From the NCBI GenBank assembly GCA_963643505.1, contig CAVIKF010000006.1, positions 1-64,000 on the forward strand: a DNA stretch of 64,000 nucleotides, given 5' to 3'. How positions within the stretch are numbered: the stretch's first letter is position 1; the number at the start of each line of letters is the position of its first letter. The notes beneath the pieces were generated by a model. It was not told where the DNA came from and did no database searches. It was given only the letters and a program-made list of their open reading frames with translations. The position numbers were made by a program, and so were the translations under genes. Of the stretch, positions 8,609 through 16,945 are shown piece after piece. The stretch is from CAVEFW01 sp963643505 (GTDB taxonomy: Bacteria > Actinomycetota > Coriobacteriia > Coriobacteriales > Eggerthellaceae).

Positions 8609-10118
8609 GGATAAGCTCCTCTCCGCCGTCTCGCATGCGCAAGATCATGGCCTCACACAGGAAATCTTGGTGCACCCGCTCGCTTTGGGCCAGATCGGCG
8701 ATGGTCCGCGAGAGCGCAAGGGTGCGCATGATGGCGCGTCCGCTCAAGTGGCCCGAGATGACCGACTCCTCGAAAAACCTCAAATCGCCCTCATCGATCC
8801 GACAACGTTGTTTCAACTGCTCCGTGGGACCGAGTCCCGCCGTGACGGGATAGCGTGCCTCGCGCCACGAGCGAAACTCACGGGCCGCAAGGACCCCTTC
8901 CCGCAACGATTGGGAACTCGTTCCCGTTCCAGTACGCAGGACCTCTGCCGTCGAAAGGCGATTGACGCGCAGGTGGATGTCAATGCGGTCCATGATTGGC
9001 CCGCCGATCCTGCTTTGATAGGTGTTGATCTGGGGGATGGTGCACCGACAGACATGCTCATCATCCCCATAGTATCCGCAAGGACAGGGATTCGACGCAG
9101 CCACCAAAGCGAACCGCGCCGGGAAGCGGCACGACCCGTCCGCACGCGTCAGGACCACCTCACCGGACTCGAGAGGTTGGCGAATACCCTGCAACACCGC
9201 GGCACGAAACTCGGCCAACTCATCGAGGAACAAAACACCGTTGTGGGCCAAGGTTACCTCACCTGGCCTCAAAGGAGTACCACCGCCCACAAGACCTGGG
9301 AGGGTTGCCGAGTGGTGGGGTTTACGAAATGGTCTTATCCCGTTGAGAATCCCCTCGATAGGCTCCTTTGCGACGGAGTGTATAACCGCGGTCTCAATGC
9401 GTTCGCGCTCGTCGAGGGGCGGCAAGATAGAGGGAAGACGTGAAGCGAGCATGGTCTTGCCCGAACCGGGTGGTCCCATCATGAGCAGGCCATGCCCACC
9501 CGCGGCAGCCACCTGTAGCGCCCGCTTTGCCACATCATGTCCCGCTATGTCCTTGAAATCCGCCGAAGAAACCTGCGGCGCCTTTGCTGCCCGCGCCTGC
9601 AACTCAAGCTCCTCTTGTCGAAAGGATGAGAGAGTTGCCACCCCGTAGGCATCCAACCCCTCAATCGCCACCAACCCCTCGGCAAGGGGAGCGCACACGA
9701 AATCCTCCCCCAAGCCTCGGGCGCAAAGGGCGTAGGCCAACAACCCTGGGACCGCACGCACCTCGCCGTCCAAAGACAACTCCCCCACAAACATCTTGTG
9801 CTCAACCTTGGCAGAATTTATCTGACTCGTGGCAGCAAGCAAGGCCACTGCGATAGGCAAATCGAACCCCGACCCGCTCTTCTTAAGGGACCCGGGTGCG
9901 AGATTGACAACGACCTTCTCCCTCGGCATGGAGAACCCGCATGCGCGATATGCCGCCCTGATGCGTTCACATGCCTCCTTGATCGCGGCATCAGGCATGC
10001 CGACGATGTGAAATCCCGGCAATCCTTGGGACACGACGACCTCGACCGTGACCGGCACCGCCTCAACACCACGAAGCGTCGCCCCGCGCACAGCGAACCG
10101 CCCATACCGTTGCGCCAT
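8598..10118 (-). CDS. comM: ComM/YifB-family Mg-chelatase-like AAA+ ATPase
   Basis: ComM is a hexameric helicase promoting branch migration during integration of transformed DNA. The 506-residue protein has an N-terminal Lon-protease-like ChlI domain (VEVVVSQGLPGFHIVG), Walker A GPPGSGKT at 215-222, Walker B VLFLDELAEF, a C-rich insertion with SNPCPCGYYG, and a C-terminal Mg-chelatase domain. The ATG at 10118 has GAGGG 5 nt upstream and fits family starts better than an in-frame codon at 10139. It lies 5 bp after yraN. Confidence 0.94.
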   Translation of the reverse strand: MAQRYGRFAVRGATLRGVEAVPVTVEVVVSQGLPGFHIVGMPDAAIKEACERIRAAYRACGFSMPREKVVVNLAPGSLKKSGSGFDLPIAVALLAATSQINSAKVEHKMFVGELSLDGEVRAVPGLLAYALCARGLGEDFVCAPLAEGLVAIEGLDAYGVATLSSFRQEELELQARAAKAPQVSSADFKDIAGHDVAKRALQVAAAGGHGLLMMGPPGSGKTMLASRLPSILPPLDERERIETAVIHSVAKEPIEGILNGIRPFRKPHHSATLPGLVGGGTPLRPGEVTLAHNGVLFLDELAEFRAAVLQGIRQPLESGEVVLTRADGSCRFPARFALVAASNPCPCGYYGDDEHVCRCTIPQINTYQSRIGGPIMDRIDIHLRVNRLSTAEVLRTGTGTSSQSLREGVLAAREFRSWREARYPVTAGLGPTEQLKQRCRIDEGDLRFFEESVISGHLSGRAIMRTLALSRTIADLAQSERVHQDFLCEAMILRMRDGGEELIRER

Positions 10119-10123
10119 GACCC

Positions 10124-10555
10124 TCACGCAACTCCCCACGCGTTTATATGGTGTCGGACGAGAGCGCGATCGGAAGCGATCACCAAGATCGCGATGATAT
10201 CGAAGCGTATGGCGACCTCCGAGGTGTCGTTGTCTCTGAGATATGCCGCTGCGATACGTTCGTAACGCTTACGCTTCTCCGGACCCACCGCCTCCTCCGG
10301 CAAGCCGAGCTGCTCGTCGGTACGGGTCTTCACCTCTACAAACACGATCGCCGTCTCGTTACGCGCAATGATGTCCGCCTCACCGAACTCGCAGGTCCAG
10401 TTTCGCTCGAGGATGTCATACCCGCGCCGTTCGAGAAATCGCGCAGCGGCATCTTCGCCACGACGTCCCAGTTCGCGATTGTGGCCTGTCTCTCTCTTCT
10501 CCTCGCCGCTTTGCTCAACCTTCTCATCAACGTTGCAATCGGTTGTTCCCGTCAT
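10124..10555 (-). CDS. yraN: YraN family (UPF0102) endonuclease-like protein
   Basis: Small PD-(D/E)XK-fold protein of 143 residues. It shows the family pattern GRRGEDAAARFLERRGY, NWTCEFGEADIIA (catalytic E and D) and FVEVKTR (ExK), then KRKRYERIAAAYL and RFDIIAI. The biochemical role is unsettled; it usually lies between rnhB and comM or dprA, as here. GGAAGGTGG precedes the ATG. The first 25 residues are variable and acidic. Confidence 0.9.
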   Translation of the reverse strand: MTGTTDCNVDEKVEQSGEEKRETGHNRELGRRGEDAAARFLERRGYDILERNWTCEFGEADIIARNETAIVFVEVKTRTDEQLGLPEEAVGPEKRKRYERIAAAYLRDNDTSEVAIRFDIIAILVIASDRALVRHHINAWGVA

Positions 10556-10841
10556 GGGCCCCCACCTTCCTTTCCGCTCATCGGGATCGGGCAGCCTAAT
10601 TTGGCTGTCCGCGATGATGATAGGAAGGCGCTGTCAAGCAAAACGTGCGTCGCTTGTGCGATTCTTGCCGCACTCTCTCCCCGATCCGACCAGGTTTTTC
10701 ACCCGTCACCTGTACGGTTTTTATCCCTGTTTTGTCCGGATTGCCCCCTTGAGACCATCCTCAAAACAACCACCTTGTACCCCGTTTGTCTTCAAGCGGG
10801 GAGGATGAAAACGAGGCGCATCGCTTCTTCGGTCGAAAACT
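10556..10841. other. Intergenic spacer rnhB-yraN, no gene seen
   Basis: With the adjoining repeat this makes a 383-bp gap in an otherwise tightly packed operon. No coding region with a ribosome site was found, and no clear terminator. Separate transcription of yraN onward is therefore possible but not shown. Confidence 0.5.
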
Positions 10842-10938
10842 TTGTGGAAAGGGGCCGATTTGGCGTTGTTAAAAACAGGACGCAACGCTCCGCCAGTCGA
10901 AATCCTTGTGGAAAGGGGCCGATTTGGCGTTGTTAAAA
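10842..10938 (-). repeat. 64-bp tandem duplication abutting the rnhB stop codon
   Basis: A 33-bp identical core beginning TTGTGGAAAGGGG occurs at 10842-10874 and 10906-10938, period 64. The flanking parts also match more weakly. On the minus strand the segment GGAGACGCTG around the rnhB stop is echoed as GGAGCGTTGCG one unit downstream, so the duplication includes the gene end. Confidence 0.9.
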
Positions 10939-11727
10939 CTAGAACAGCGTCTCCTGCATGAGATTGGAGCAAAACGAGACGCGGTGATAGGGCGTCAAAC
11001 CATAATTCCTGATCGCCTCGATGTGGGCCGCGCTTCCATACCCCTTACACCCATCCCACCCATAGGCTGGATACTCCTTCGCAAGCTCGCACATGAGATC
11101 ATCTCGAGCCACTTTTGCAACGATGGAAGCCGAGGCGATGCTGGCGCACTTTCCGTCACCCTTGATGACGTTGATCTCACGGGGGTCCATATGTAGCGCG
11201 ACGCCGTCCAAAAGGACGACATCGGGCACAACACCCTGAGCCTCAATCTCACAAATCGCCTTTTGGAAGGCTGACACGAGGCACTTCCCGATTCCGCACG
11301 CATCGATTTTGGCCGGCTCTACATAGACAACAGTGCACGCGAGGGCACAGGCGTGCACCTCATCAGCGATACGTCGGCGCTCAACGGGCATGACCTGCTT
11401 CGAGTCGTTGAGACCAGCGATGCGCACATCGGGGGGAAGCACGACGGCGCCAACCGCCAAGGGACCCGCGAGGGACCCGCGACCCACCTCGTCAAGACCG
11501 ACGATAACACCTCCACCGCGCGTGGCTGCAAGCTCCTCTTGGAATGTGAACATCCCATCAAGACGCGCGTTTTCCGCCGCCTCGGCCTGGATGCGTCTAC
11601 GGGCAACCTGTAACGCTTGGATGACGCCTTTGCGCGTATCGGCGACAAGGGAGCGCTCCAACGCCGCCAACTCATCCGCGTCAGCAGCTTGAAGCATCGC
11701 TTTGACCTCTGCAACCGTAGTTCCCAT
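10939..11727 (-). CDS. rnhB: Ribonuclease HII
   Basis: Removes ribonucleotides and RNA primers from DNA-RNA hybrids. The 262 residues match the longer Bacillus-type RNase HII, which has an N-terminal TBP-like extension (residues 1-70 here). Catalytic residues are visible: Asp79-Glu80 in GLDEVGRGSLAGPL, Asp in VVLLDGVAL and the KGDGKCASIASASIVAKVARD region. The ATG at 11727 has AAAGGCGG upstream; a longer frame to 11841 adds 38 residues unlike the family. It follows rplS on the same strand, but a terminator lies between. Confidence 0.95.
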   Translation of the reverse strand: MGTTVAEVKAMLQAADADELAALERSLVADTRKGVIQALQVARRRIQAEAAENARLDGMFTFQEELAATRGGGVIVGLDEVGRGSLAGPLAVGAVVLPPDVRIAGLNDSKQVMPVERRRIADEVHACALACTVVYVEPAKIDACGIGKCLVSAFQKAICEIEAQGVVPDVVLLDGVALHMDPREINVIKGDGKCASIASASIVAKVARDDLMCELAKEYPAYGWDGCKGYGSAAHIEAIRNYGLTPYHRVSFCSNLMQETLF

Positions 11728-11866
11728 AGCCGCCTTTCTTTCGCTTGTGAACCTTCCATAGGCTACCACAGGACGGGGGAAATGACCCGTAGCGATTACG
11801 TCACACGCGCACGACCCGAGGCATCGAGAACACCTTCGCACTCGCGGACGTTAACGTCGCAGGCAT

Positions 11867-11895
11867 TAAAAAAACCGCCCCCGAAGAGGCGGTTT
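11867..11895 (-). terminator. Rho-independent terminator of rplS
   Basis: On the minus strand AAACCGCC pairs with GGCGGTTT across a short loop, followed by a run of seven T. It lies 24 bp after the rplS stop. Confidence 0.9.
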
Positions 11896-11918
11896 GCATT
11901 CCATTCGGAATATAAGGA

Positions 11919-12263
11919 CTAGCGGTAAGCCTTCTCCTTGATCTTGGCGGCCTTGCCAACCTTGTTGCGGAGGTAGTAGAGCTTTGCGCGCTTGACATCG
12001 CCATGACGGACAACCTCGATCTTCTCGATCTTCGGGGAGTGAACCGGGAAGGTACGCTCAACGCCGACAGAGAAGCTGATCTTGCGAACCGTGAAGGTCT
12101 CGCGGCAAGATGCGCCATGACGACGGATGACGACGCCCTGGAACACCTGGATACGCTCGCGGTTACCCTCGGTAATGCGATAGTGAACCTTAACCGTATC
12201 ACCGACATGGAACTCGGCGACTTCCTTGATCTGCTGCTGCTCGATGGCGCGAATGATATCCAT
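11919..12263 (-). CDS. rplS: 50S ribosomal protein bL19
   Basis: Component of the 50S subunit at the 30S-50S interface. The 114-residue product starts MDIIRAIEQQQ and contains FHVGDTVKVHYRI, QVFQGVVIRR, RTFPVHSPKI and AKLYYLRNKVGKAAKIKE, all diagnostic. The ATG at 12263 has AAGGA about 9 nt upstream; a 10-codon upstream extension is unlike the family. It has its own promoter and terminator, so it is probably monocistronic. Confidence 0.98.
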   Translation of the reverse strand: MDIIRAIEQQQIKEVAEFHVGDTVKVHYRITEGNRERIQVFQGVVIRRHGASCRETFTVRKISFSVGVERTFPVHSPKIEKIEVVRHGDVKRAKLYYLRNKVGKAAKIKEKAYR

Positions 12264-12327
12264 TTTCCGTTTCCTTCTTGTATATATACCCACAATTACT
12301 TGTTAATCGCTTTGGACGCAATTTGAC

Positions 12328-12356
12328 AGTGTACTGCAAAGTCCTATGGCACGCAA
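12328..12356 (-). promoter_or_regulatory. Candidate sigma-A promoter of rplS
   Basis: Minus strand TTGCGT (12351-12356), 17-bp spacer, TACACT (12328-12333), about 65 bp before the start codon. Confidence 0.55.
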
Positions 12357-12419
12357 GGACAAATCCGCATGTTCTGGGCAAGATTTTAGAAGCCCACCGC
12401 CGCGGTCTTTGCAAAAAAG

Positions 12420-13865
12420 TTACCGCGCAACGATAGCGCAAAGTCGCTGAATCGCATAGATATATATCTTGGTTGCCTGTCGCAACAGCGCCTCGCTGAC
12501 CGCCTCGTCCTGACCATGCATTCCTCCCGCCCATGCAGGCGCCTCCTCCCACGGCTTCTCGGCGCCAAAGCTCACTGCGCGACTGAACTTTCGGGCATAG
12601 GAGCCGCCACCCATGGTGAAGGGCTTGGCGTCCTCCCCCGTCACCTCGTTATAAACATCGATAAGCGCCTTGACCTCGGGAGCATCACGCCCCGCAAGGA
12701 ACGGCTCTATCTCGCGAAACACCGAAAGCCCGATACCACGTTCGGAGGCCAACCCACGAACCGTGCGCTCAAGCGTCGCCACATCGGTGGTCGTCGGGAA
12801 ACGGGAATCCACCACAAGGGTAAGGCGACCATCCTCCATGGCAATCACGGAGCCGATTGCGGTCAGGGCACCAAAGTCGTCATCCTCACAATCGATGCCC
12901 CATCCCGTCGCGCGCCAGTCGTCGATAAGTGCAAGGGCAAATTGGAAAAACGTCGTCTCAACCTGTCCGACGAGATGCTCATCAAGAAGGTAGTGGCACA
13001 GGATGCCATTGGCGTTGACGCCAAACTCAGGCGTGCTTGCATGGGCGCTTTTGCCTATAGCGTCGATACGCACCAAGGTATCATCCCCGCAACCAAGCTC
13101 GCGCGCCTGGTCGTCCCCAACCAGACTGATCGTGATACCCTCAAGTTGGGACAACGACCTCAAGTCCCTTCCCTCCCCTAAGCGCACGATCGCGCCCGCG
13201 ACACCGGGAACCGCGTTGGCCACCGTGCCACCCCACAAGCTCACAAGGGGTGTCTCGCCGAGAGGAGCGCTTGAAATTTTCGCACCCCACATACCCTTCT
13301 CGCCATAGCACACCGGGAACTGGGCGTCGGGCGTGAACAGAAACGCCGGGTCCTCGTAGCGTTCGCGATAGTACGGCACATCACCCATGCCGCTTTCCTC
13401 GTTCGCACCGAAGATGATGCGCACCGTCGCGGGAAGCATCTTCCCCCGTTCCTTCCAAAATCGCATGGCATGGAGTGCGCACATGGTCGGCCCCTTGTCG
13501 TCGATGACGCCACGGCCGACAAGATAGCCTTCCTTGCGCGTCACCGCGAAGGGGTCAAAAGACCAACCAGGGCCAGCCGGGACAACATCCACGTGCCCGA
13601 TGATGCCCACTTGAGCCTTGGACGCGCCCACCAGGTCGGCAAAGCCTACATACCCGTCGACATCGCAAGTCGCAAGCCCCATTCCGTCGGCAATCTCCAA
13701 AGCACGCGTCAGGGCGGCACGCGGACCGGGGCCAAAGGGCGCACAAGGACTTGCGAGCTTGAGGTCCTCGGTGCTCTCAATACGCACAAGGGAGTCGATA
13801 TCGCCAACGATGCGCTCCCAATTTTCTTCAATCCACTCCTCAACCTGTTGGTCGAACTCGCTCAT
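12420..13865 (-). CDS. M20 family dipeptidase (PepV/Sapep-like)
   Basis: Zn-dependent cytosolic dipeptidase with broad dipeptide substrates. The 481 residues are typical of PepV (about 470). Metal and catalytic ligands are in order: His in IIGHVDVVP, Asp in GRGVIDDKGP, the Glu pair in GANEESGMGD, Asp in FTPDAQFP, and a C-terminal His in GGMHGQDE. The ATG at 13865 follows AGGAGAGG. The gene is the last before the rplS promoter region and is transcribed away from the MocR gene's 3' end. Confidence 0.88.
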   Translation of the reverse strand: MSEFDQQVEEWIEENWERIVGDIDSLVRIESTEDLKLASPCAPFGPGPRAALTRALEIADGMGLATCDVDGYVGFADLVGASKAQVGIIGHVDVVPAGPGWSFDPFAVTRKEGYLVGRGVIDDKGPTMCALHAMRFWKERGKMLPATVRIIFGANEESGMGDVPYYRERYEDPAFLFTPDAQFPVCYGEKGMWGAKISSAPLGETPLVSLWGGTVANAVPGVAGAIVRLGEGRDLRSLSQLEGITISLVGDDQARELGCGDDTLVRIDAIGKSAHASTPEFGVNANGILCHYLLDEHLVGQVETTFFQFALALIDDWRATGWGIDCEDDDFGALTAIGSVIAMEDGRLTLVVDSRFPTTTDVATLERTVRGLASERGIGLSVFREIEPFLAGRDAPEVKALIDVYNEVTGEDAKPFTMGGGSYARKFSRAVSFGAEKPWEEAPAWAGGMHGQDEAVSEALLRQATKIYIYAIQRLCAIVAR

Positions 13866-14034
13866 TTCCCTCTCCTTTTTGCTCTTTAGCACCCTCGCAA
13901 CGTACCCTTTAACGTCCTCACGGCCATGCGGGCCGTATAGCCATCACAACGGTGTCGGTCGTCCGCGTCGCGCCATCGTCCGCGTCGCGCCATCGACATC
14001 GTTGCATTACCGCGCGTTGCATTATAAAACCGAA

Positions 14035-15549
14035 TCACAGCCAAGCTCTCTCAAGAGCCGCAACGGCCATCTTTGCCGCCGACGGTTGGACGCCCCCAAA
14101 AACGGCTACAAAACGACGCACGGGCACAGTGCAGCGCTCAAGATCCGACGAGGCGGCTACCCTCTCAGACGCAACCCGCTCACGCTCAACCCCCTCAGGC
14201 AGGTAGTATCTGCTCATCGGGTTCAGGATCACTCCCTCAGCCTCGGCCAAAGCGACAAGCTCGGCCTCATCGCGCCTATCCCTAAAGGAGATGACGAGGT
14301 GCAGACCCGCATCAGCCCCTTCGAGGGCAAAATCCTCCAAAAAGGGAAGCCTGCTGGTACGCAACGCCTCAAACAGCGCATCCCGCGTACGTCGGTAATG
14401 CGTCCGCAACTTACTGACATGCCGCTCGTATTCCCCGCTCTCGATGAAGCGCGCCAGGGTGAGCTGGTCGAGAGTGCCCACGGTGCAAGAGTAGAACCCG
14501 AGCTCCTCGTGAAACCGTTTTGCCAAGGGCAGCGGCAAGACCATGTACCCGAGACGATAGGCAGGACCAAGGCTTTTCGTAAACGTGTTCGTGTAGATGA
14601 CACACCCTTGCGCATCGATGCTCTGCAGCGCAGGGATGGGGCGGCCCGCCAAACGGAACTCACAATCGAAATCGTCCTCTACGATCCAACGATCAGGACG
14701 CGCGCTTGCCCAGGCGAGCAATTCGTAGCGCCTGCTGACCGGATAGACGCGCCCGGTGGGAAATTGGTGGGCCGGCATGATATGGAGCACGCTGGCACAC
14801 GACCTCTCAAGCTCAGACACAGATACACCCGCGTCGTCCATCTTGAGATAGTCGAGAGCGACGTCGTTTCCTTGGTAGATCTTCGCAAGGCGCGGATACC
14901 CCGGATTCTCAATGGCATACCCCGCGTTACGGCCGAGCAGTTGGACGATGAGTCCGTAGAGAACCTGCGCACCTGCACCGATCACAATCTGGTTTGCCGA
15001 AACATCCATCCCGCGAAAGCCGCGCAAATAGGTGGCGATCGCCTCTCTCAGACGTAGACACCCCGCAGGTCCCGTGGCCCCCACCAAGGACTCCTCGCTC
15101 TCGTCGGTCAACACACAGCGTAAGGTGCGCGCCCATTGGACGTAAGGAAAGATCCCCGTGGCAACACGGGTTCCGGTCATGTCGACCGCGAGATCATCAG
15201 GGGTCTTGGGCGTACGAACGCTAGCGGGACTCGACAAGGATTGTCGCGTCGACTTTTGCACATCGGTGAGGTCACGGGGAAACGCATGGCCCAACTCCGC
15301 GCTCCCACCCAAGTCGACTGCGTAGAACCCACTTCGCTGACGCGCCTCCACATAACCTTCAGCCACAAGCTGACGGTAGGCGCTCTCAACCGTGACCACG
15401 CCGACGCCAAGGTGCTCAGCGAGTTTTCGCTTGGGGGGGAGGCGGGAGCCCGCCACGATGCGGCTGCGGATGATGTCGTCTTTGATGCAGCGGTACAGAT
15501 ATCCGTAACGCGTGTCGTCCCCGCGCGCGTCCATGTCGTAAGTCAGCAC
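14035..15549 (-). CDS. MocR/PdxR-type regulator (GntR HTH fused to aminotransferase fold)
   Basis: 504 residues: a GntR winged helix (about 15-75; LAEHLGVGVVTVESAYRQL) joined to a class I aminotransferase domain. The PLP lysine is Lys325 in TNTFTKSLGPAYRLGY, and EDDFDCEFR is the usual PLP-pyridine aspartate region. Such proteins commonly regulate PLP synthesis or amine and GABA use. No pdxST or aminotransferase target is adjacent, so the regulon is unknown. The GTG start at 15549 has AGGAG 5 nt upstream. Confidence 0.88.
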   Translation of the reverse strand: MLTYDMDARGDDTRYGYLYRCIKDDIIRSRIVAGSRLPPKRKLAEHLGVGVVTVESAYRQLVAEGYVEARQRSGFYAVDLGGSAELGHAFPRDLTDVQKSTRQSLSSPASVRTPKTPDDLAVDMTGTRVATGIFPYVQWARTLRCVLTDESEESLVGATGPAGCLRLREAIATYLRGFRGMDVSANQIVIGAGAQVLYGLIVQLLGRNAGYAIENPGYPRLAKIYQGNDVALDYLKMDDAGVSVSELERSCASVLHIMPAHQFPTGRVYPVSRRYELLAWASARPDRWIVEDDFDCEFRLAGRPIPALQSIDAQGCVIYTNTFTKSLGPAYRLGYMVLPLPLAKRFHEELGFYSCTVGTLDQLTLARFIESGEYERHVSKLRTHYRRTRDALFEALRTSRLPFLEDFALEGADAGLHLVISFRDRRDEAELVALAEAEGVILNPMSRYYLPEGVERERVASERVAASSDLERCTVPVRRFVAVFGGVQPSAAKMAVAALERAWL

Positions 15550-15627
15550 AAGATCTCCTCACAACAGAATTGATGCTGGTGCGATTGACAGTAATTGGTT
15601 TCTTGGATTTTGGCAATAACAAGCAAA

Positions 15628-15757
15628 CTGGTGGGTTCAACCGCGAAAGCGCGCGGCGGCCTGGTAGGTTCAACCGCGAAAGCGCGCGGCGGCCTGGTAG
15701 GTTCAAACGGATGGGTTCAAACTGACGGGTTCAATCATGAAAGCACACGGCGACGCG
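15628..15757 (-). repeat. 33-bp tandem repeats derived from the TetR-gene 3' end
   Basis: Two near-identical 33-bp units (15628-15660, 15661-15693) and degenerate units run up to and across the TetR-gene stop. On the minus strand the gene end GTGTGCTTTCATGATTGAAC is echoed downstream as GCGCGCTTTCGCGGTTGAAC. Confidence 0.9.
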
Positions 15758-16388
15758 TGCGCATCTTCGACACATATTGAAGATTGCGAAGCCGGTCAAG
15801 CGCCTCTTCAAAGGACATGTTTTGGGCACTGCAAAGATTGCGGACGACCACGCCGCCCACCTCGCCGAGAAACAGACCCTCAAGCGGGGAGGAATCGTTG
15901 ATTCCGTTACCGTAGCGCGCGATGATGGCGAGCAAGGCACCGACGGAGTAGGTGATGATGAACCGGGAATCCGACGACAACTCTTCTCCCTCGCCGCAAA
16001 ACACCCGCGTCCACATATGCTCGATGTATTCCTGCATCCGAATCGAGATCTTCTCGTACCCACCGCGCTTCATGAGCAACGCGATATGGCGGACTGGCAC
16101 GCTTTGTTTGGAGAAAAGGTTTGGGATATGGCTTGCGCCTGTGGCGAGGAGGAACAGACGACCCGGCAGGTTTCCCTCGGTCACCAGGTCTTCCTCAATC
16201 GCGGCGTCGACCAGGTCGGACATGTCAACGAAGTGGTAATAGAAGCTGCCGCGGTTGCATTTCGCCTCGGCGACGATCATGCTCACCGTGATCTCGCTAT
16301 ATTGATGTTCCTCCAAAAGCGTCCAAAATGCCTCTATGATGCGCTCCTCGGTCTTCGGACCAGCTGCGTCCTTCCTCGGTCGAGCCAT
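15735..16388 (-). CDS. TetR/AcrR family transcriptional regulator
   Basis: 217 residues with an N-terminal TetR helix-turn-helix (about 12-58; EITVSMIVAEAKCNRGSFYYHF) and a divergent ligand domain. AGGAGGTGG precedes the ATG. The neighbours are a MocR regulator downstream and a 41-residue protein upstream, so no target is indicated. The C-terminal RRRV-LS codons are the template of the downstream tandem repeats. Confidence 0.9.
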   Translation of the reverse strand: MARPRKDAAGPKTEERIIEAFWTLLEEHQYSEITVSMIVAEAKCNRGSFYYHFVDMSDLVDAAIEEDLVTEGNLPGRLFLLATGASHIPNLFSKQSVPVRHIALLMKRGGYEKISIRMQEYIEHMWTRVFCGEGEELSSDSRFIITYSVGALLAIIARYGNGINDSSPLEGLFLGEVGGVVVRNLCSAQNMSFEEALDRLRNLQYVSKMRTRRRVLS

Positions 16389-16435
16389 ATACCCACCTCC
16401 TCATCCTGGTCGTATCGTCCATGGTGTCGTCGTAT

Positions 16436-16467
16436 AGAAAAGAAGAGGGCCCTGACGAACAGGGCCC
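16436..16467 (-). terminator. Terminator of the 41-residue protein gene
   Basis: Minus strand GGGCCCTG-TTCGT-CAGGGCCC is an 8-bp perfect GC stem followed by TCTTCTTTTCT. It lies 22 bp past the stop of the small gene, between it and the TetR gene. Confidence 0.85.
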
Positions 16468-16488
16468 CCAAGATAGCTTGGTTCTAGC

Positions 16489-16614
16489 TTAGTTGCGGCT
16501 GGAACGATGCTGATGCAAAGAACGATGCAGCAGCTGATAATCCTCGTGGGACACCTTGCCATAACCCCACTCAGGGCAACGGATCTCCTTGCGGACCAAC
16601 TTCTCCTCGGCCAT
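16489..16614 (-). CDS. Small conserved-looking basic protein, 41 residues
   Basis: No function is recognised. Support for being real: the ATG at 16614 is preceded by AAAAGGAGAAAG at good spacing, a strong terminator follows 22 bp after the stop, and a TATAAT-like box lies upstream (16725-16730). The protein is charged: lysine and glutamate rich at the start, a single CPEWGYG motif in the middle, and an HRSLHQHRSSRN tail rich in histidine and arginine. A longer frame to 16671 lacks a better ribosome site. It may be a nucleic-acid-associated or ribosome-associated peptide, which is a guess. Confidence 0.65.
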   Translation of the reverse strand: MAEEKLVRKEIRCPEWGYGKVSHEDYQLLHRSLHQHRSSRN

Positions 16615-16945
16615 TTTCTTTCTCCTTTTCTCGAATGCTATAGCACGTGCCAATCGCTTGACACTAGGCAAAGTATAGCCTACTTTCCTCTCAACCTCGG
16701 CAAGAATGTAAGATTGGCTCTTTAATTATACAACCTGTACAAATACCACTTCGTCCTTCCTTCCGACTACAGGCATTCACCTGCGCAAACACCTTCACCC
16801 CGAACAACCACCAAACCCATCGCCTGCCACCAAAAAATCCAAGTTGATGCACGCCGATGCACGTTGAAGTATCATGGGGAAACCAAGCGATACGCGCCCG
16901 TCTTACGCGCCCGTCTTACTCGAACCGCCTCAATCAAAGGAACCC
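16615..16945. promoter_or_regulatory. Divergent intergenic region between the 41-residue gene and the DciA-like gene
   Basis: Holds TATAAT on the minus strand at 16725-16730 and TATACT at 16672-16677, both possible -10 boxes for the small gene. GATGCACG repeats twice at about 16846-16864, just before the plus-strand gene. No further gene is supported. Confidence 0.4.
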
